Shown: positions 36,001 through 45,529 of the stretch, in pieces
Position numbering within the stretch: the first letter of the stretch is position 1
Layout: every line of letters starts with the position of its first letter
DNA from: Chthonobacter rhizosphaerae
GTDB taxonomy: Bacteria; Pseudomonadota; Alphaproteobacteria; Rhizobiales; Pleomorphomonadaceae
DNA length: 64,000 nt
NCBI RefSeq assembly: GCF_013839525.1
Contig: NZ_JACDIS010000004.1
Coordinates: 248,001-312,000 of the forward strand
Reading direction: 5' to 3'
Translations under genes and position numbers: made by a program
Notes under the pieces: generated by a model
Told to the model about the DNA's origin: nothing
Databases searched by the model: none
Seen by the model: only the letters and a program-made list of their open reading frames with translations

Positions 36001-36415
36001 TCGTCATGCTCTCCACATGCCCGGCGCCGCCGGCCCGATGCCGGCGCGCGGTCCGCCCAGACTGCCGCACGCCGCGACGCGCGCAACGTTATTGATGTAA
36101 AGAGTCCTATGTTTTCTCCGCCCTGTGTTCCCGTCGCCATGGCGGCGCGGCCCCCTGGGACCCCACGGCAGGGCCGGCCGACGAACGGGCGCTGCATCCT
36201 GGCCGATGCGGAACGGCGTTGCGCCTCCCACGAGATGAACCACGCGCACAGCCGCCGCCGCGCGTGGCCGCACCTCGTCGGCCCGACCTGTCTCGACCGC
36301 ATTCTCCCGATCCGTCTTGCTGCGCATGGACAGGGCCGCCCGGTCGTGCTCCGATCCTGCAAAACAAAGGGTTTCGCGCGCCCCCGCGGGACCTTGCGGG
36401 AGGATGGTGGGCGTC
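36001..36415. promoter_or_regulatory. Divergent intergenic region between mscL and the hybrid kinase
   Basis: A 415-bp stretch with several overlapping open frames but no recognisable protein. An AT-richer patch near 36088-36115 (CAACGTTATTGATGTAAAG) may mark a promoter. Nothing else was seen. Confidence 0.45.
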
Positions 36416-39400
36416 ATGCTCCAGGGTTGGGTGATCATCGTCGTCGCGCTCGCCTACATCGGGCTCCTGTTCCTGGTGGCGAGCCTCGGCGACCGGCGGC
36501 AGCGGCGCCTGAAGTCCGGGCGCGGGCGGCCGACCATCTACGCCCTGTCGCTCGGGGTCTACTGCACGTCCTGGACCTTCTTCGGCGCGGTCGGCCTCGC
36601 GGCCCACCGGGGCTTCGACTTCCTCACCATCTACATCGGCCCCATCGTGGTCTTCGCCCTCGGCTATCCGCTCCTGCGGCGCGTGATCCAGCTCGCCAAG
36701 GCCGAGCGCATCACCTCCATCGCGGACTTCCTCGGCGCCCGCTACGGCAAGAGCCAGGCGGTGGCCGCCACGGTGGCGCTGATCGCGGTTGTCGCCACGG
36801 TGCCGTACATCGCCCTGCAGCTGAAGGCGGTGTCGAGTTCCGTGTCGGCGCTGATCATGCAGGAGAACGCCGCCAGTCTCGAAGCCCTGCCGGTGTTCGG
36901 CGACCTGTCGCTCCTGGTCGCGCTCTTCATGGCGGCCTTCGCGATCCTGTTCGGCACGAGGCACATCGACGCCACCGAGCACCAGGAGGGGCTGATGCTG
37001 GCGGTGGCGGCGGAGAGCGCCGTCAAGCTCGTCTGCATGATCCTGGTCGGCGCCTACGTGACCTATCACCTGCACGACGGGCCGGCGGACCTCTGGGCCG
37101 CCGCCGAGGCGGCCGGCGTCGCTGCGCCGTTCCGCTCCGACATGAACGGCGGCAGCCTGATCGCCCAGACGCTCCTGTCGCTCTGCGCCATCCTGCTCCT
37201 GCCGCGCATGTTCCACGTGACGGTGGTCGAGCACAACGCGCCGGCGGAGCTCCGGCGCGCCACGTGGATGTTTCCGCTCTACCTGGTGGTGATCAACCTC
37301 TTCGTGGTGCCGATCGCGCTCGCCGGCCTCATCGCCTTCGGGCCGTCGGTCAACGGCGACCTCTACGTGCTCTCCCTGCCGATGCACGCGGGCAACGGCT
37401 TCATCACCCTCGTGGCCTTCATCGGCGGCCTTTCGGCCGCGACCGCCATGGTGATCGTCGCCTGCGTGGCGCTCTCCATCATGATCTCCAACGACCTGGT
37501 GATCCCGTTCCTGCTCCGCCAGCGGCCCGAGGAGGCGCTGACGCGCGCCGACATGGGGCGGGTGCTGCTCCTCGTGCGCCGGGTCGCCATCCTGGCGGTC
37601 ATGATGGCGGGCTACGCCTACTACCGGGTCGCCGGCAACACGGCCGCCCTCGCCTCCATCGGCTTTCTGTCCTTCGCCGCCATCGCGCAGCTCGCTCCGG
37701 CCTTCCTGTTCGGCCTCGTCTGGCGGCGGGCGAGCGCGCGCGGCGCCATCGCCGGCATGGCGGCCGGCTTCGCGCTCTGGGTCTACACCCTGCTCATCCC
37801 GGCGCTCGCCGACGCCGGCCTCGTCTCCCGCGACCTTCTCGCCACCGGCCTGTTCGGGCTGGAGGTCCTGCGCCCGCAGGCCCTCTTCAACATCGCCTTC
37901 GAGCCCTTCACCCACGGGGTGTTCTGGAGCCTCACCGTCAACATGCTGACGGTGGTGTTCGTGTCGCTGACCCGCGAACCGGCACCGATCGAGCGGCTGC
38001 AGGCGTCCATCTTCGTGCCGGCCCAGTTCTCGCCGGCGCCGTCCTACCGGCTCTGGCGCACCGCCGTCACGGTGGACGACCTGCGCACCACCGTCGCCCG
38101 CTACATCGGGGAGGAACGGGCGCAGCGGTCCTTCGCCCGCTACGCGCGGGAGACCATGACCACCCTAGAGCCCCTGAAGCCCGCCAGCATCGACCTCGTC
38201 CGCTTCGCCGAGCAGCTTCTGGCGAGCGCCATCGGGGCCGCCTCGGCGCGGCTGGTGCTCTCGCTCCTCCTGAAGCGCCGCGACCCGTCCACCAAGGCGG
38301 CCATGAAGCTGCTCGACGACGCCTCGGAAGCGATCCAGTATTCCCGCGACCTGATGCAGACCGCCCTCGACCAGGTGGCCCAGGGCATCGGCGTGTTCGA
38401 CCAGGATCTCCGGCTCATCTGCTGGAACCGGCGTTTCCGCGACCTCCTGGACCTGCCGGCGGAGTTCGGCCAGGTGGGCACCGCCCTCGTGGACATCCTG
38501 CGCTACAACGCCGAGCGCGGCCTGTTCGGCCCCGGCGCGCCCCAGGCGATCGTGGACGACCGGCTGGACAAGTACGTGCGCCGCATGGCCACCGTGCAGG
38601 AGACGCTGCAGCCGTCCGGCACCGTGCTGGAGATCCGCTCGTCGTCCATGCCCGACGGCGGCATCGTGCTGACGGCGACCGACATCACCGACCGGGTGGA
38701 GGGCGAGCGGGCGCTCGCGCGCGCCAACGAGAGCCTGGAGCGGCGCGTGAAGGAGCGCACCGAGGCGCTCCTCGACGCCAACGACGCCCTCGCCCGGGCC
38801 AAGGCGGCCGCTGACGAGGCCAACATCGGCAAGACCCGCTTCCTCGCCGCGGCGAGCCACGACATCCTGCAGCCGCTGAACGCGGCGCGCCTCTACACGA
38901 CCACGCTCGTCGAACGGTCCGCCGGCACGCCCTCGGCCGAGATGGTGGCGGCGGTGGACGCCTCCCTGGAGAGCGTGGAGGAGATCCTCGGCGCCGTCCT
39001 CGACATCTCCCGGCTCGACACCGGGGCCCTCAGGCCGGAGGTGGGCCTGTTCCGGATCGACGAGATCCTGAAGCCGCTGAAGATGGAGTTCGAGCCGCTC
39101 GCCCGCGACAAGGGCCTCGATTTCCGGGTCGTGATGTCCACCGCCACGGTCCGGTCGGACCGGCGGCTGCTGCGCCGGCTGCTGCAGAACCTCATCTCCA
39201 ACGCCATCAAATATACCCAGACCGGCCGGGTGCTCGTCGGCTGCCGGCGGCGGGACGGGCGGCTGATGATCACCGTCCACGACACCGGCATCGGCATCCC
39301 GGCCGGCAAGCAGGCCACGATCTTCGAGGAGTTCCGCCGCCTGGAGCAGGGCGCCAAGGTGGCGCGCGGGCTCGGCCTCGGCCTCTCCATCGTGGAGCGC

Positions 39401-39931
39401 ATCGGGAAGGTGCTCGACCATCCGGTGTCGGTGACGTCCGCGCCGGGGCTGGGCTCGCGCTTCGCCGTGGAGGTGCCCCAGGCGCCGGCCGTGGTGCCGG
39501 CGGTCCGCGCCGAGGAGCAGCCGCGCGCGCCGCTCGCCGACCTCGCGGACCTCCACGTGGTCTGCATCGACAACGAGCCGCGGATCCTCGACGGCATGCA
39601 GGCGCTCCTCACCGGCTGGGGCTGCCGGGTCACCTGCGCGCCCGGCCCGAAGGAGGCCGCCCAGGCGCTGAAGGACGAGAAGGCGCCGCCGGACATCCTT
39701 CTCGTCGACTACCATCTGGACGAGGGCACCGGCGTGGAGGCCGTGGTGCGCCTGCGCTGGCGCTTCGGGGAGGCCATCCCGGCCATCCTGATCACGGCCA
39801 ACCGCTCGCCGGGCCTCAAGGCCGAGGCCGCCGGCAAGGACATCACGGTCCTCTTCAAGCCGCTGAAGCCCGCCGCCCTGCGCGCCCTCCTCGCCCAGCA
39901 CCAGGCCAGCCGCGCCGCCGCCGCCGAGTGA
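36416..39931 (+). CDS. Symporter-like hybrid sensor histidine kinase (CrbS-type)
   Basis: A 1171-residue kinase. Residues 1-about 510 are a sodium:solute-symporter-like domain with about 13 membrane helices (WVIIVVALAYIGLLFLVASL, YCTSWTFFGAVGLAAHRGF). A PAS-like segment follows near residue 645 (MQTALDQVAQGIGVFDQDLR), then a coiled coil. The H-box is FLAAASHDILQPLNAARLY. An ATPase domain has NLISNAIKYTQTGRV and ARGLGLGLSIVERIG. A C-terminal receiver has ILLVDYHLDEGTGVE. This architecture matches the CrbS/MxtR group that controls acetate and related carbon use. ATG 36416 is chosen; ATG 36404 is an alternative. It converges with a LuxR-type regulator 60 bp away. Confidence 0.88.
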   Translation: MLQGWVIIVVALAYIGLLFLVASLGDRRQRRLKSGRGRPTIYALSLGVYCTSWTFFGAVGLAAHRGFDFLTIYIGPIVVFALGYPLLRRVIQLAKAERITSIADFLGARYGKSQAVAATVALIAVVATVPYIALQLKAVSSSVSALIMQENAASLEALPVFGDLSLLVALFMAAFAILFGTRHIDATEHQEGLMLAVAAESAVKLVCMILVGAYVTYHLHDGPADLWAAAEAAGVAAPFRSDMNGGSLIAQTLLSLCAILLLPRMFHVTVVEHNAPAELRRATWMFPLYLVVINLFVVPIALAGLIAFGPSVNGDLYVLSLPMHAGNGFITLVAFIGGLSAATAMVIVACVALSIMISNDLVIPFLLRQRPEEALTRADMGRVLLLVRRVAILAVMMAGYAYYRVAGNTAALASIGFLSFAAIAQLAPAFLFGLVWRRASARGAIAGMAAGFALWVYTLLIPALADAGLVSRDLLATGLFGLEVLRPQALFNIAFEPFTHGVFWSLTVNMLTVVFVSLTREPAPIERLQASIFVPAQFSPAPSYRLWRTAVTVDDLRTTVARYIGEERAQRSFARYARETMTTLEPLKPASIDLVRFAEQLLASAIGAASARLVLSLLLKRRDPSTKAAMKLLDDASEAIQYSRDLMQTALDQVAQGIGVFDQDLRLICWNRRFRDLLDLPAEFGQVGTALVDILRYNAERGLFGPGAPQAIVDDRLDKYVRRMATVQETLQPSGTVLEIRSSSMPDGGIVLTATDITDRVEGERALARANESLERRVKERTEALLDANDALARAKAAADEANIGKTRFLAAASHDILQPLNAARLYTTTLVERSAGTPSAEMVAAVDASLESVEEILGAVLDISRLDTGALRPEVGLFRIDEILKPLKMEFEPLARDKGLDFRVVMSTATVRSDRRLLRRLLQNLISNAIKYTQTGRVLVGCRRRDGRLMITVHDTGIGIPAGKQATIFEEFRRLEQGAKVARGLGLGLSIVERIGKVLDHPVSVTSAPGLGSRFAVEVPQAPAVVPAVRAEEQPRAPLADLADLHVVCIDNEPRILDGMQALLTGWGCRVTCAPGPKEAAQALKDEKAPPDILLVDYHLDEGTGVEAVVRLRWRFGEAIPAILITANRSPGLKAEAAGKDITVLFKPLKPAALRALLAQHQASRAAAAE

Positions 39932-39991
39932 GCCGCCCGCGCCGGCATGATCGACCGATGCGCGGACGCCCACCCCGCCGGCCGGCGCCTC

Positions 39992-40657
39992 TCACGCGGT
40001 CGCGGTCAGCGCCTGCCACTGGCCCTGCTCGATCCGCGAGGCGGCGATCACCGCCTGGGTGCGGCTTTCCACGCCGAGCTTCTGCAGGATGGCCGACACG
40101 TGGGCCTTCACGGTCGCTTCCGAGACCGAGAGCTCGTAGGCGATCTGCTTGTTGAGGAGGCCTTCCGACAGCATCATCAGCACGCGCACCTGCTGGGGCG
40201 TCAGCGACGCCAGCCGGGCGGTGAGGTCGGAGTTCTCGTCCCGGCTGCCGATGTCCACGTCGGGCGGGGTCCAGACGCCGCCCTCGATGACCCGGGCGAT
40301 CGCGCCCCGGATCGTCTCGATCGGCAGCGATTTCGGGATGAAGCCGGAGGCGCCGATCTCCATGCAGCGGCGGATGGCGACCGGGTCCTCGTTGGCGGAC
40401 ACCACCATCACCGGCACGGCCGGGAACTGGGCCCTGAGGAACAGGAGGCCGGAAAAGCCCCGTACGCCCGGCATGTTGAGGTCGAGGAGAACCAGGTCCA
40501 CGTCCTCGTCCTCGGCGAGCGCCGCGGACATCTCGTCCACGGAGCCGGATTCCAGGATGACCACGCCCTCGAACATGCCTTCGAGGGCTTGGCGCAGGGC
40601 GCCGCGGAACAGCGGATGATCGTCGGCGATCAGGAAGCGATAGCGAGCGTTCTCCAT
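39992..40657 (-). CDS. LuxR-family two-component response regulator
   Basis: A 221-residue regulator. The receiver has FLIADDHPLFRGALRQAL, the phospho-acceptor Asp in LVLLDLNMPGVRGF, and the Lys in GFIPKSLPIETI. The NarL/LuxR-type HTH at the C-terminus has SLTPQQVRVLMMLSEGLLNK, then LSVSEATVKAHVSAILQKL. It faces the end of the symporter-like hybrid kinase, and the pair resembles CrbS/CrbR, so it is the likely partner. In other bacteria that system induces acetyl-CoA synthetase; no acs gene is in this window. It has a 242-bp upstream gap for its promoter. Confidence 0.87.
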   Translation of the reverse strand: MENARYRFLIADDHPLFRGALRQALEGMFEGVVILESGSVDEMSAALAEDEDVDLVLLDLNMPGVRGFSGLLFLRAQFPAVPVMVVSANEDPVAIRRCMEIGASGFIPKSLPIETIRGAIARVIEGGVWTPPDVDIGSRDENSDLTARLASLTPQQVRVLMMLSEGLLNKQIAYELSVSEATVKAHVSAILQKLGVESRTQAVIAASRIEQGQWQALTATA

Positions 40658-40899
40658 GAACGGGTCCCCCCTTGGCGTCGTCGCGCCGGAACCGGACCAC
40701 TCGTATCGCTCTCAGGGCAGCTCTGCGCCGGACCCGTGGCTTCGGCGCTGCTCGCTCGTCTAGACGACCGGTGGCCTTCTGGTCGATGTCAACTGTAACG
40801 ACTCCGTCATGTCCGCATCAAGCAGGACAGGCGCATATATTGGACGATTGCCTGGGGGAACATCCAGCAAATCCGGATCCGGAGCACTACGAAGCCCGG

Positions 40900-41373
40900 T
40901 CAGATGCGGTCCGTCCCCTCATACTCCCGCTTCAGTTCCTCCACGAGGCCGAAGAAGCGCCGCATCGCCTTGCCGGAGAACTCCATGAAGCGCTCCAGTT
41001 CGCGCTCCTCCTCCGGTCCGAGCCAGGGTTCGGTCGTTCGGGGCTCGGCGCCGGAGGCCTGCCGCTCCAGGTCGGCGACGCGCGCCTCCAGGCGGCGCTT
41101 GTCGGCTTCGAGCCGCGCGACCTCGTCCTCCAGGGCCTCCCTGTCGTCCGGCACCAGGGTGCAGGTCCAGGATCCGTTGCGCTGGCCGCAGACGGAGACG
41201 CGGCCGGTGCGCCGGTCGATCTTCAGGTGGTCGCCGTCGGCGGGCGCGAAGGTGAAGCCCTGCTCGGACGGGCCGACGGTCGTCTCCGGCGCCGCCGGCG
41301 CGGTCTGGGCGAGAGCGGGTCCGGCCGCCACGAGGAGGGCGATCGGAAGGGTGGCGAGGAAGCGGTACGACAT
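40900..41373 (-). CDS. Small exported coiled-coil protein of unknown function
   Basis: Not recognised. The 157-residue product has a clear Sec signal peptide (MSYRFLATLPIALLVAAGPALAQ) with an ALA-Q cleavage site. A short domain with a cysteine pair (RVSVCGQRNGSWTCTLVPDD) follows, then a heptad-patterned helix (about residues 70-100), and an acidic/basic C-terminal helix ending FFGLVEELKREY. The Cys-X7-Cys and SWTC segment are probably a disulfide. The ATG at 41373 has GAGGAG 6 bases upstream. It lies upstream of the LuxR-type regulator on the same strand. Confidence 0.75.
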   Translation of the reverse strand: MSYRFLATLPIALLVAAGPALAQTAPAAPETTVGPSEQGFTFAPADGDHLKIDRRTGRVSVCGQRNGSWTCTLVPDDREALEDEVARLEADKRRLEARVADLERQASGAEPRTTEPWLGPEEERELERFMEFSGKAMRRFFGLVEELKREYEGTDRI

Positions 41374-41557
41374 GGGCATCTCCTCGGGGCGACCGCCGCG
41401 GCCCGATCTCCTCGGGGCGAGGCGCCCACCCGCAACCGGGCCATCCTCGGACGGCAGAAGGGCGGAAGCATGACGAACCGCCAAGCCCCCGCCCCACCTT
41501 TCGAATTCAGCCGGCGATCCGGCGCGCGCCGTTGTCCGACGGGGCGCGCCCGTCCGG

Positions 41558-43768
41558 TCAGGCGGCCGCCTTCTCGCCGCGCTCCGGCGCGAACCGGCCG
41601 TAGAAGGTCTCGCCCCGCTCGGCCATCTCGCGCAGCAGCGCCGGCGCCGCGAACCGCGGCCCGTGCTTCGCCGCGAGGCCGTCCACCAGCGCCACGAAGG
41701 CCTTGGCGCCCATGCCGTCGATCCAGGAGAGCGTGCCGCCGGTGAAGGGCGCGAAGCCGAAGCCCAGGATGGAGCCGACGTCCGCCTCGCGCACGTCCGT
41801 CACCACCCCCTCCTCCACGCAGCGCGCCGCCTCCAGCGCCTGCACGGCGAGCAGCCGGTGCTTCAACTCCTCCACGTCGAAGGCCTCGGCGGGCTTCGAC
41901 GGCCCGACGATCTCGGCCATGCCCTTCCAGAGGGTCTTCCTGCCGCCTTCCGGATAGTCGTAGAAGCCCTTGCCGTTCTTGCGGCCGAGGCGACCGCGCT
42001 CCACCACCATGCCGTGGAGCAGCTTCTCCTGGGCCGGATGCACGGCGGCCTCGCCGAGGTCGGTCTTGGCCGCCTGGACGATCCTCCAGGCGAGGTCCAC
42101 CGCCACCTCGTCGTTGAGCGACAGAGGGCCGACCGGCATGCCGGCGAGGCGCGCCACCGTCTCCACCATGGCCGGGGGCACGCCCTCGGTCAGCATCAGG
42201 TGGCTTTCCAGCATGTAGTTGGTGACGCAGCGGTTGGCGTAGAAGCCGCGCGAGTCGTTGACCACGATCGGCGTCTTCCTGATCGCCTTCACGAAGTCGA
42301 GCGCCAGCGCCACCGCCCGGTCGCCGGTGTTCCGGCCGCGGATCACCTCCACCAGCATCATCTTGTCGACCGGCGAGAAGAAGTGGATGCCGACGAAGTC
42401 CTCCTCCTTGTGCCAGGACGGCGCGAGCGACGTGATCGGCAGCGTGGACGTGTTGGAGGCGAACACGGCCCCCTCCGGCATCGCGGCCTTCGCCTTCGCC
42501 ATGGCCTCCGTCTTCACGCCCCGGTCCTCGAACACCGCCTCGACCACGAGGTCGCAGCCGGCGAGGGCGGCGTAGTCGGCGCTCGCCGTGATGCGGGCGA
42601 GGAGCGTGTCCTTCTCCGCCGCCGTCGCGCGGCCCTTCCTGATCCGGTCGGAGATGAGCTTGTCGGAATGGGCCTTGCCCTTGTCGGCGCTCTCCTGGTC
42701 GCGGTCGATCAGCACCACGTCGAGGCCCGCCGCCGCCGACACGTAGGCGATGCCGGCGCCCATGAAGCCCGCCCCGATCACGCCGACGCGCTTCAGCTCC
42801 GATTTCAGCACGCCCGCCGGCCGGCGGGCGCCCTTGTTCAGCTCCTGCATGGAGACGAACAGGGAGCGGATCATGGCCGCCGCCTCCCGGGTGGTCAGCA
42901 CGTGGGCGAAGTGCCGGGCCTCCACGCGGAGCGCCAGGTCCATGGGCAGCTGCAGGCCCTCGAAGCAGACGGTCAGGATGGCGCGGGCGGCCGGGTAGTT
43001 GTCGTGCGTCTCGCGCCGGTAGATGGCGTTGGCGGCCGGCCAGAACTGGAATCCCTGGGGCGAATAGGGCTTCTGCACCTTGAAGCCGTCCTTGTCCCAC
43101 GGCTTCTTCGGATCGAGCCCGACGCGGATCGCCTCCTTGGCGGCTTCAAGGAGGCCGTCCGGCGGGACGACCTTGTCGACGAGCTTCATGGCCAGCGCCT
43201 TCTTCGGCGTCAGCGTCTGGCCCTGGAGCAGCATGGTCAGGCCCGCCTGCGCGTCGGCCATGCGCATCACCCGCTGGGTGCCGCCGGCTCCCGGGAAGAT
43301 GCCCACCTTCACCTCCGGCAGGCCCATCTTCACATGGTCGCCCTCGGCGACGACGCGGGCGTGGCAGGCGAGCGCCAGCTCGAACGCGCCCCCCATGCAG
43401 GTGCCGTTGATCGCCGCCACCCACGGCTTGCCGCCGGTCTCCAGCCGCCGGTAGAGGCGCGACATCAGCGAGGCCTTGTCGAGCAGCTCAGCCGCCGCCG
43501 CCTCCGGGTCGCGGGCGCGCACCCCGTGGTAGGCGGCGAGCAACCCCTCCAGCATCTTCAGGTCGGCGCCGCCGGAGAAGCTGCCGGCCTTGCCCGAGGT
43601 CACCACCGCGCCCTTCACCGCCTCGTCGGCGATCACGCTCTCGATGATCCGCCCGAGTTCGTCCATCACCTCCAGGGTGAAGACGTTCATGGACTTCTCC
43701 GGGCTGTCCCAGGTGACCGTCAGGATGCCGTCGCCGTCGAGATCGGTGGTGAAATGGGTGTACGTCAT
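41558..43768 (-). CDS. fadJ: Bifunctional enoyl-CoA hydratase / 3-hydroxyacyl-CoA dehydrogenase (FadB/FadJ)
   Basis: Beta-oxidation fusion of 736 residues. The N-terminal crotonase domain has the oxyanion hole SGGADLKMLEG and a catalytic Glu region (MGLPEVKVGIFPGAGGTQR). The NAD-binding dehydrogenase domain begins with KRVGVIGAGFMGAGIAYVSA near residue 320. The catalytic His lies in FVGIHFFSPVDKMMLVEVI, and a duplicated C-terminal helical domain follows. The ATG at 43768 has GGGAGGAG upstream. With the thiolase and acyl-CoA dehydrogenase it completes a beta-oxidation set on one strand. FadB versus FadJ cannot be decided by eye. Confidence 0.93.
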   Translation of the reverse strand: MTYTHFTTDLDGDGILTVTWDSPEKSMNVFTLEVMDELGRIIESVIADEAVKGAVVTSGKAGSFSGGADLKMLEGLLAAYHGVRARDPEAAAAELLDKASLMSRLYRRLETGGKPWVAAINGTCMGGAFELALACHARVVAEGDHVKMGLPEVKVGIFPGAGGTQRVMRMADAQAGLTMLLQGQTLTPKKALAMKLVDKVVPPDGLLEAAKEAIRVGLDPKKPWDKDGFKVQKPYSPQGFQFWPAANAIYRRETHDNYPAARAILTVCFEGLQLPMDLALRVEARHFAHVLTTREAAAMIRSLFVSMQELNKGARRPAGVLKSELKRVGVIGAGFMGAGIAYVSAAAGLDVVLIDRDQESADKGKAHSDKLISDRIRKGRATAAEKDTLLARITASADYAALAGCDLVVEAVFEDRGVKTEAMAKAKAAMPEGAVFASNTSTLPITSLAPSWHKEEDFVGIHFFSPVDKMMLVEVIRGRNTGDRAVALALDFVKAIRKTPIVVNDSRGFYANRCVTNYMLESHLMLTEGVPPAMVETVARLAGMPVGPLSLNDEVAVDLAWRIVQAAKTDLGEAAVHPAQEKLLHGMVVERGRLGRKNGKGFYDYPEGGRKTLWKGMAEIVGPSKPAEAFDVEELKHRLLAVQALEAARCVEEGVVTDVREADVGSILGFGFAPFTGGTLSWIDGMGAKAFVALVDGLAAKHGPRFAAPALLREMAERGETFYGRFAPERGEKAAA

Positions 43769-44050
43769 GGTCGTTCTCTCCTCCCTGCGGCGCGGGAGCC
43801 GAAGGGCTCGACCGGCCGGAATTCCTGTTGTCGGCAAGGCTCACCCGATCAGCCCCGCCACCATCGTCATGGTCCGCGCAGGCGGACCACCCACGCATCG
43901 TTGGCGCGGTGGAATGCGTGGCTGGTCCGGCTGAACCGGATCATGACGAGGGGGGTGCGAGTGAGCAGCGCGTCACAACCACCGCCACCCACGACCACCC
44001 CACCCTCCATCGTCACGGTCCGCTTCCCACGGCCCCCGCGCCTTCTCCCC

Positions 44051-45259
44051 TCACACCCGCTCGATGATCGTCGCCGTGCCCATGCCCGCGCCGATGCAGA
44101 GCGTCACCAGCGCCGTGTTGAGGTCGCGCCGCTCCAGCTCGTCCAGCACCGTGCCGAGGATCATCGCGCCCGTCGCGCCGAGCGGGTGGCCGAGGGCGAT
44201 CGCGCCGCCGGCCACGTTCACCTTGGCGTGGTCGAGGTCGAACGCCTGGAGATAGCGCAGCACCACGGCCGCGAAGGCCTCGTTCACCTCGAACAGGTCG
44301 ATGTCGGCCACCGTCATGCCGGCGCGCTTCAGCACCTTCTCGGTCACGTCCACCGGGCCGGTCAGCATCAGCGCCGGGTCGGAGCCGATGTTCGCGAAGG
44401 CGCGGATGCGCGCGCGCGGCTTCAGCCCCGCCGACGTCCCGGCCGCCTCCGAGCCGACCAGCACGGCCGCCGCCCCGTCCACGATGCCGGAGGAGTTGCC
44501 GGCGTGGTGCACGTGCTCCACGCGCTCCACGTCCGGATGGGCCTGCACGGCCACCGCGTCGAAGCCGCCCATCTCGCCCATGATGGCGAAGGAGGGCTTC
44601 AGGGCACCGAGGCTCTGCATGTCGGTCGAAGGCCGCATGTGCTCGTCGCGGGCGAGGATCGTCAGCCCGTTCACGTCCTTGACCGGCACCACGGAGCGGG
44701 CGAACGCGCCCGCCTCCCAGCTCGCCGCCGCCCGGCGCTGGCTCTCCACCGCGTAGGCGTCCACGTCGTCGCGGGAGAAGCCGTACTTGGTGGCGATCAG
44801 GTCGGCCGAGATGCCCTGGGGCATGAAGTAGGCGGGCAGCGCCACCGCCGGGTCCACCGGCCAGGCGCCGCCGGCCGAGCCGATGCCGACCCGGCTCATG
44901 GATTCCACGCCGCCGGCCACCACCAGGTCGTGCTGGCCGGACATCACCTGGCCCGCGCCGAAGTTCACCGCGTCGAGCCCGGAGGCGCAGAAGCGGTTGA
45001 TCTGGATGCCAGGAACGTGGGTGCCGTAGTCGGCCGCGAACACCGCCGCGCGGGCGACGTCCCCGCCCGCCTCCCCGACCGGGTCCACGCAGCCGAGCAC
45101 CACGTCGTCCACGAGCCCGGTGTCGAGCCCGTTCCGGTCGCGCAGGGCCTGAAGCGCCGTCGCGGCGAGCCGGACGGTCGACACCTCGTGCAGCGACCCG
45201 TCCACCTTGCCGCGCCCGCGCGGCGTGCGGACGTGGTCGTAGATGTAGGCTTCGGGCAT
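44051..45259 (-). CDS. fadA: Acetyl-CoA C-acyltransferase (thiolase)
   Basis: A 402-residue thiolase for the last step of beta-oxidation. The nucleophile is Cys91 in [15 protein letters not shown]. The catalytic His is in [16 protein letters not shown] and the second Cys in [25 protein letters not shown] is also conserved. The ATG at 45259 ([15 protein letters not shown]) gives normal length; a longer frame from 45373 runs into repeat DNA. It stands 282 bp before fadJ and 270 bp after the acyl-CoA dehydrogenase, so each may have its own promoter or be linked by a long transcript. Confidence 0.93.
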   Translation of the reverse strand: MPEAYIYDHVRTPRGRGKVDGSLHEVSTVRLAATALQALRDRNGLDTGLVDDVVLGCVDPVGEAGGDVARAAVFAADYGTHVPGIQINRFCASGLDAVNFGAGQVMSGQHDLVVAGGVESMSRVGIGSAGGAWPVDPAVALPAYFMPQGISADLIATKYGFSRDDVDAYAVESQRRAAASWEAGAFARSVVPVKDVNGLTILARDEHMRPSTDMQSLGALKPSFAIMGEMGGFDAVAVQAHPDVERVEHVHHAGNSSGIVDGAAAVLVGSEAAGTSAGLKPRARIRAFANIGSDPALMLTGPVDVTEKVLKRAGMTVADIDLFEVNEAFAAVVLRYLQAFDLDHAKVNVAGGAIALGHPLGATGAMILGTVLDELERRDLNTALVTLCIGAGMGTATIIERV

Positions 45260-45360
45260 GGTCGTCCTCCACTGCGCCGCGCTTCGGGCGGCATCGTCTT
45301 GTTCGGTCGGGGCGGGGGAGCCAGGGTGGCTGGCGGCGGAGCCGACACCCCTCTCTCCCA

Positions 45361-45477
45361 CTCTCTCCCTCAAGGGGAGAGAGGGCCCGTCGGTGGTTCA
45401 GGTCGGAACTGGCCGGCCGGGATATCCTCACCCTCTCCCCATGCTCCACGCGAACCCTCTCCCCTTGAGGGAGAGGG
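45361..45477. repeat. Two palindromic hairpins between acyl-CoA dehydrogenase and thiolase
   Basis: CTCTCTCCC/GGGAGAGAG with a TCAAG loop (45361-45383) and CCCTCTCCC/GGGAGAGGG with a CTTGA loop (45455-45477) are both perfect. They share the CCCTCAAGGGG core with the element at 3162-3289 but in opposite orientation to each other. They form a REP-like dispersed family. Confidence 0.8.
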
Positions 45478-45529
45478 CAGGGTGAGGGGTGAACCTCCGC
45501 CGCCGGGCATGTGTACTCTCAACATCCCC

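Noticed and set aside
36416..38000. Stand-alone sodium:solute symporter
   Set aside because: The frame continues without a stop into the PAS, kinase and receiver domains, so this is the sensor part of one protein.
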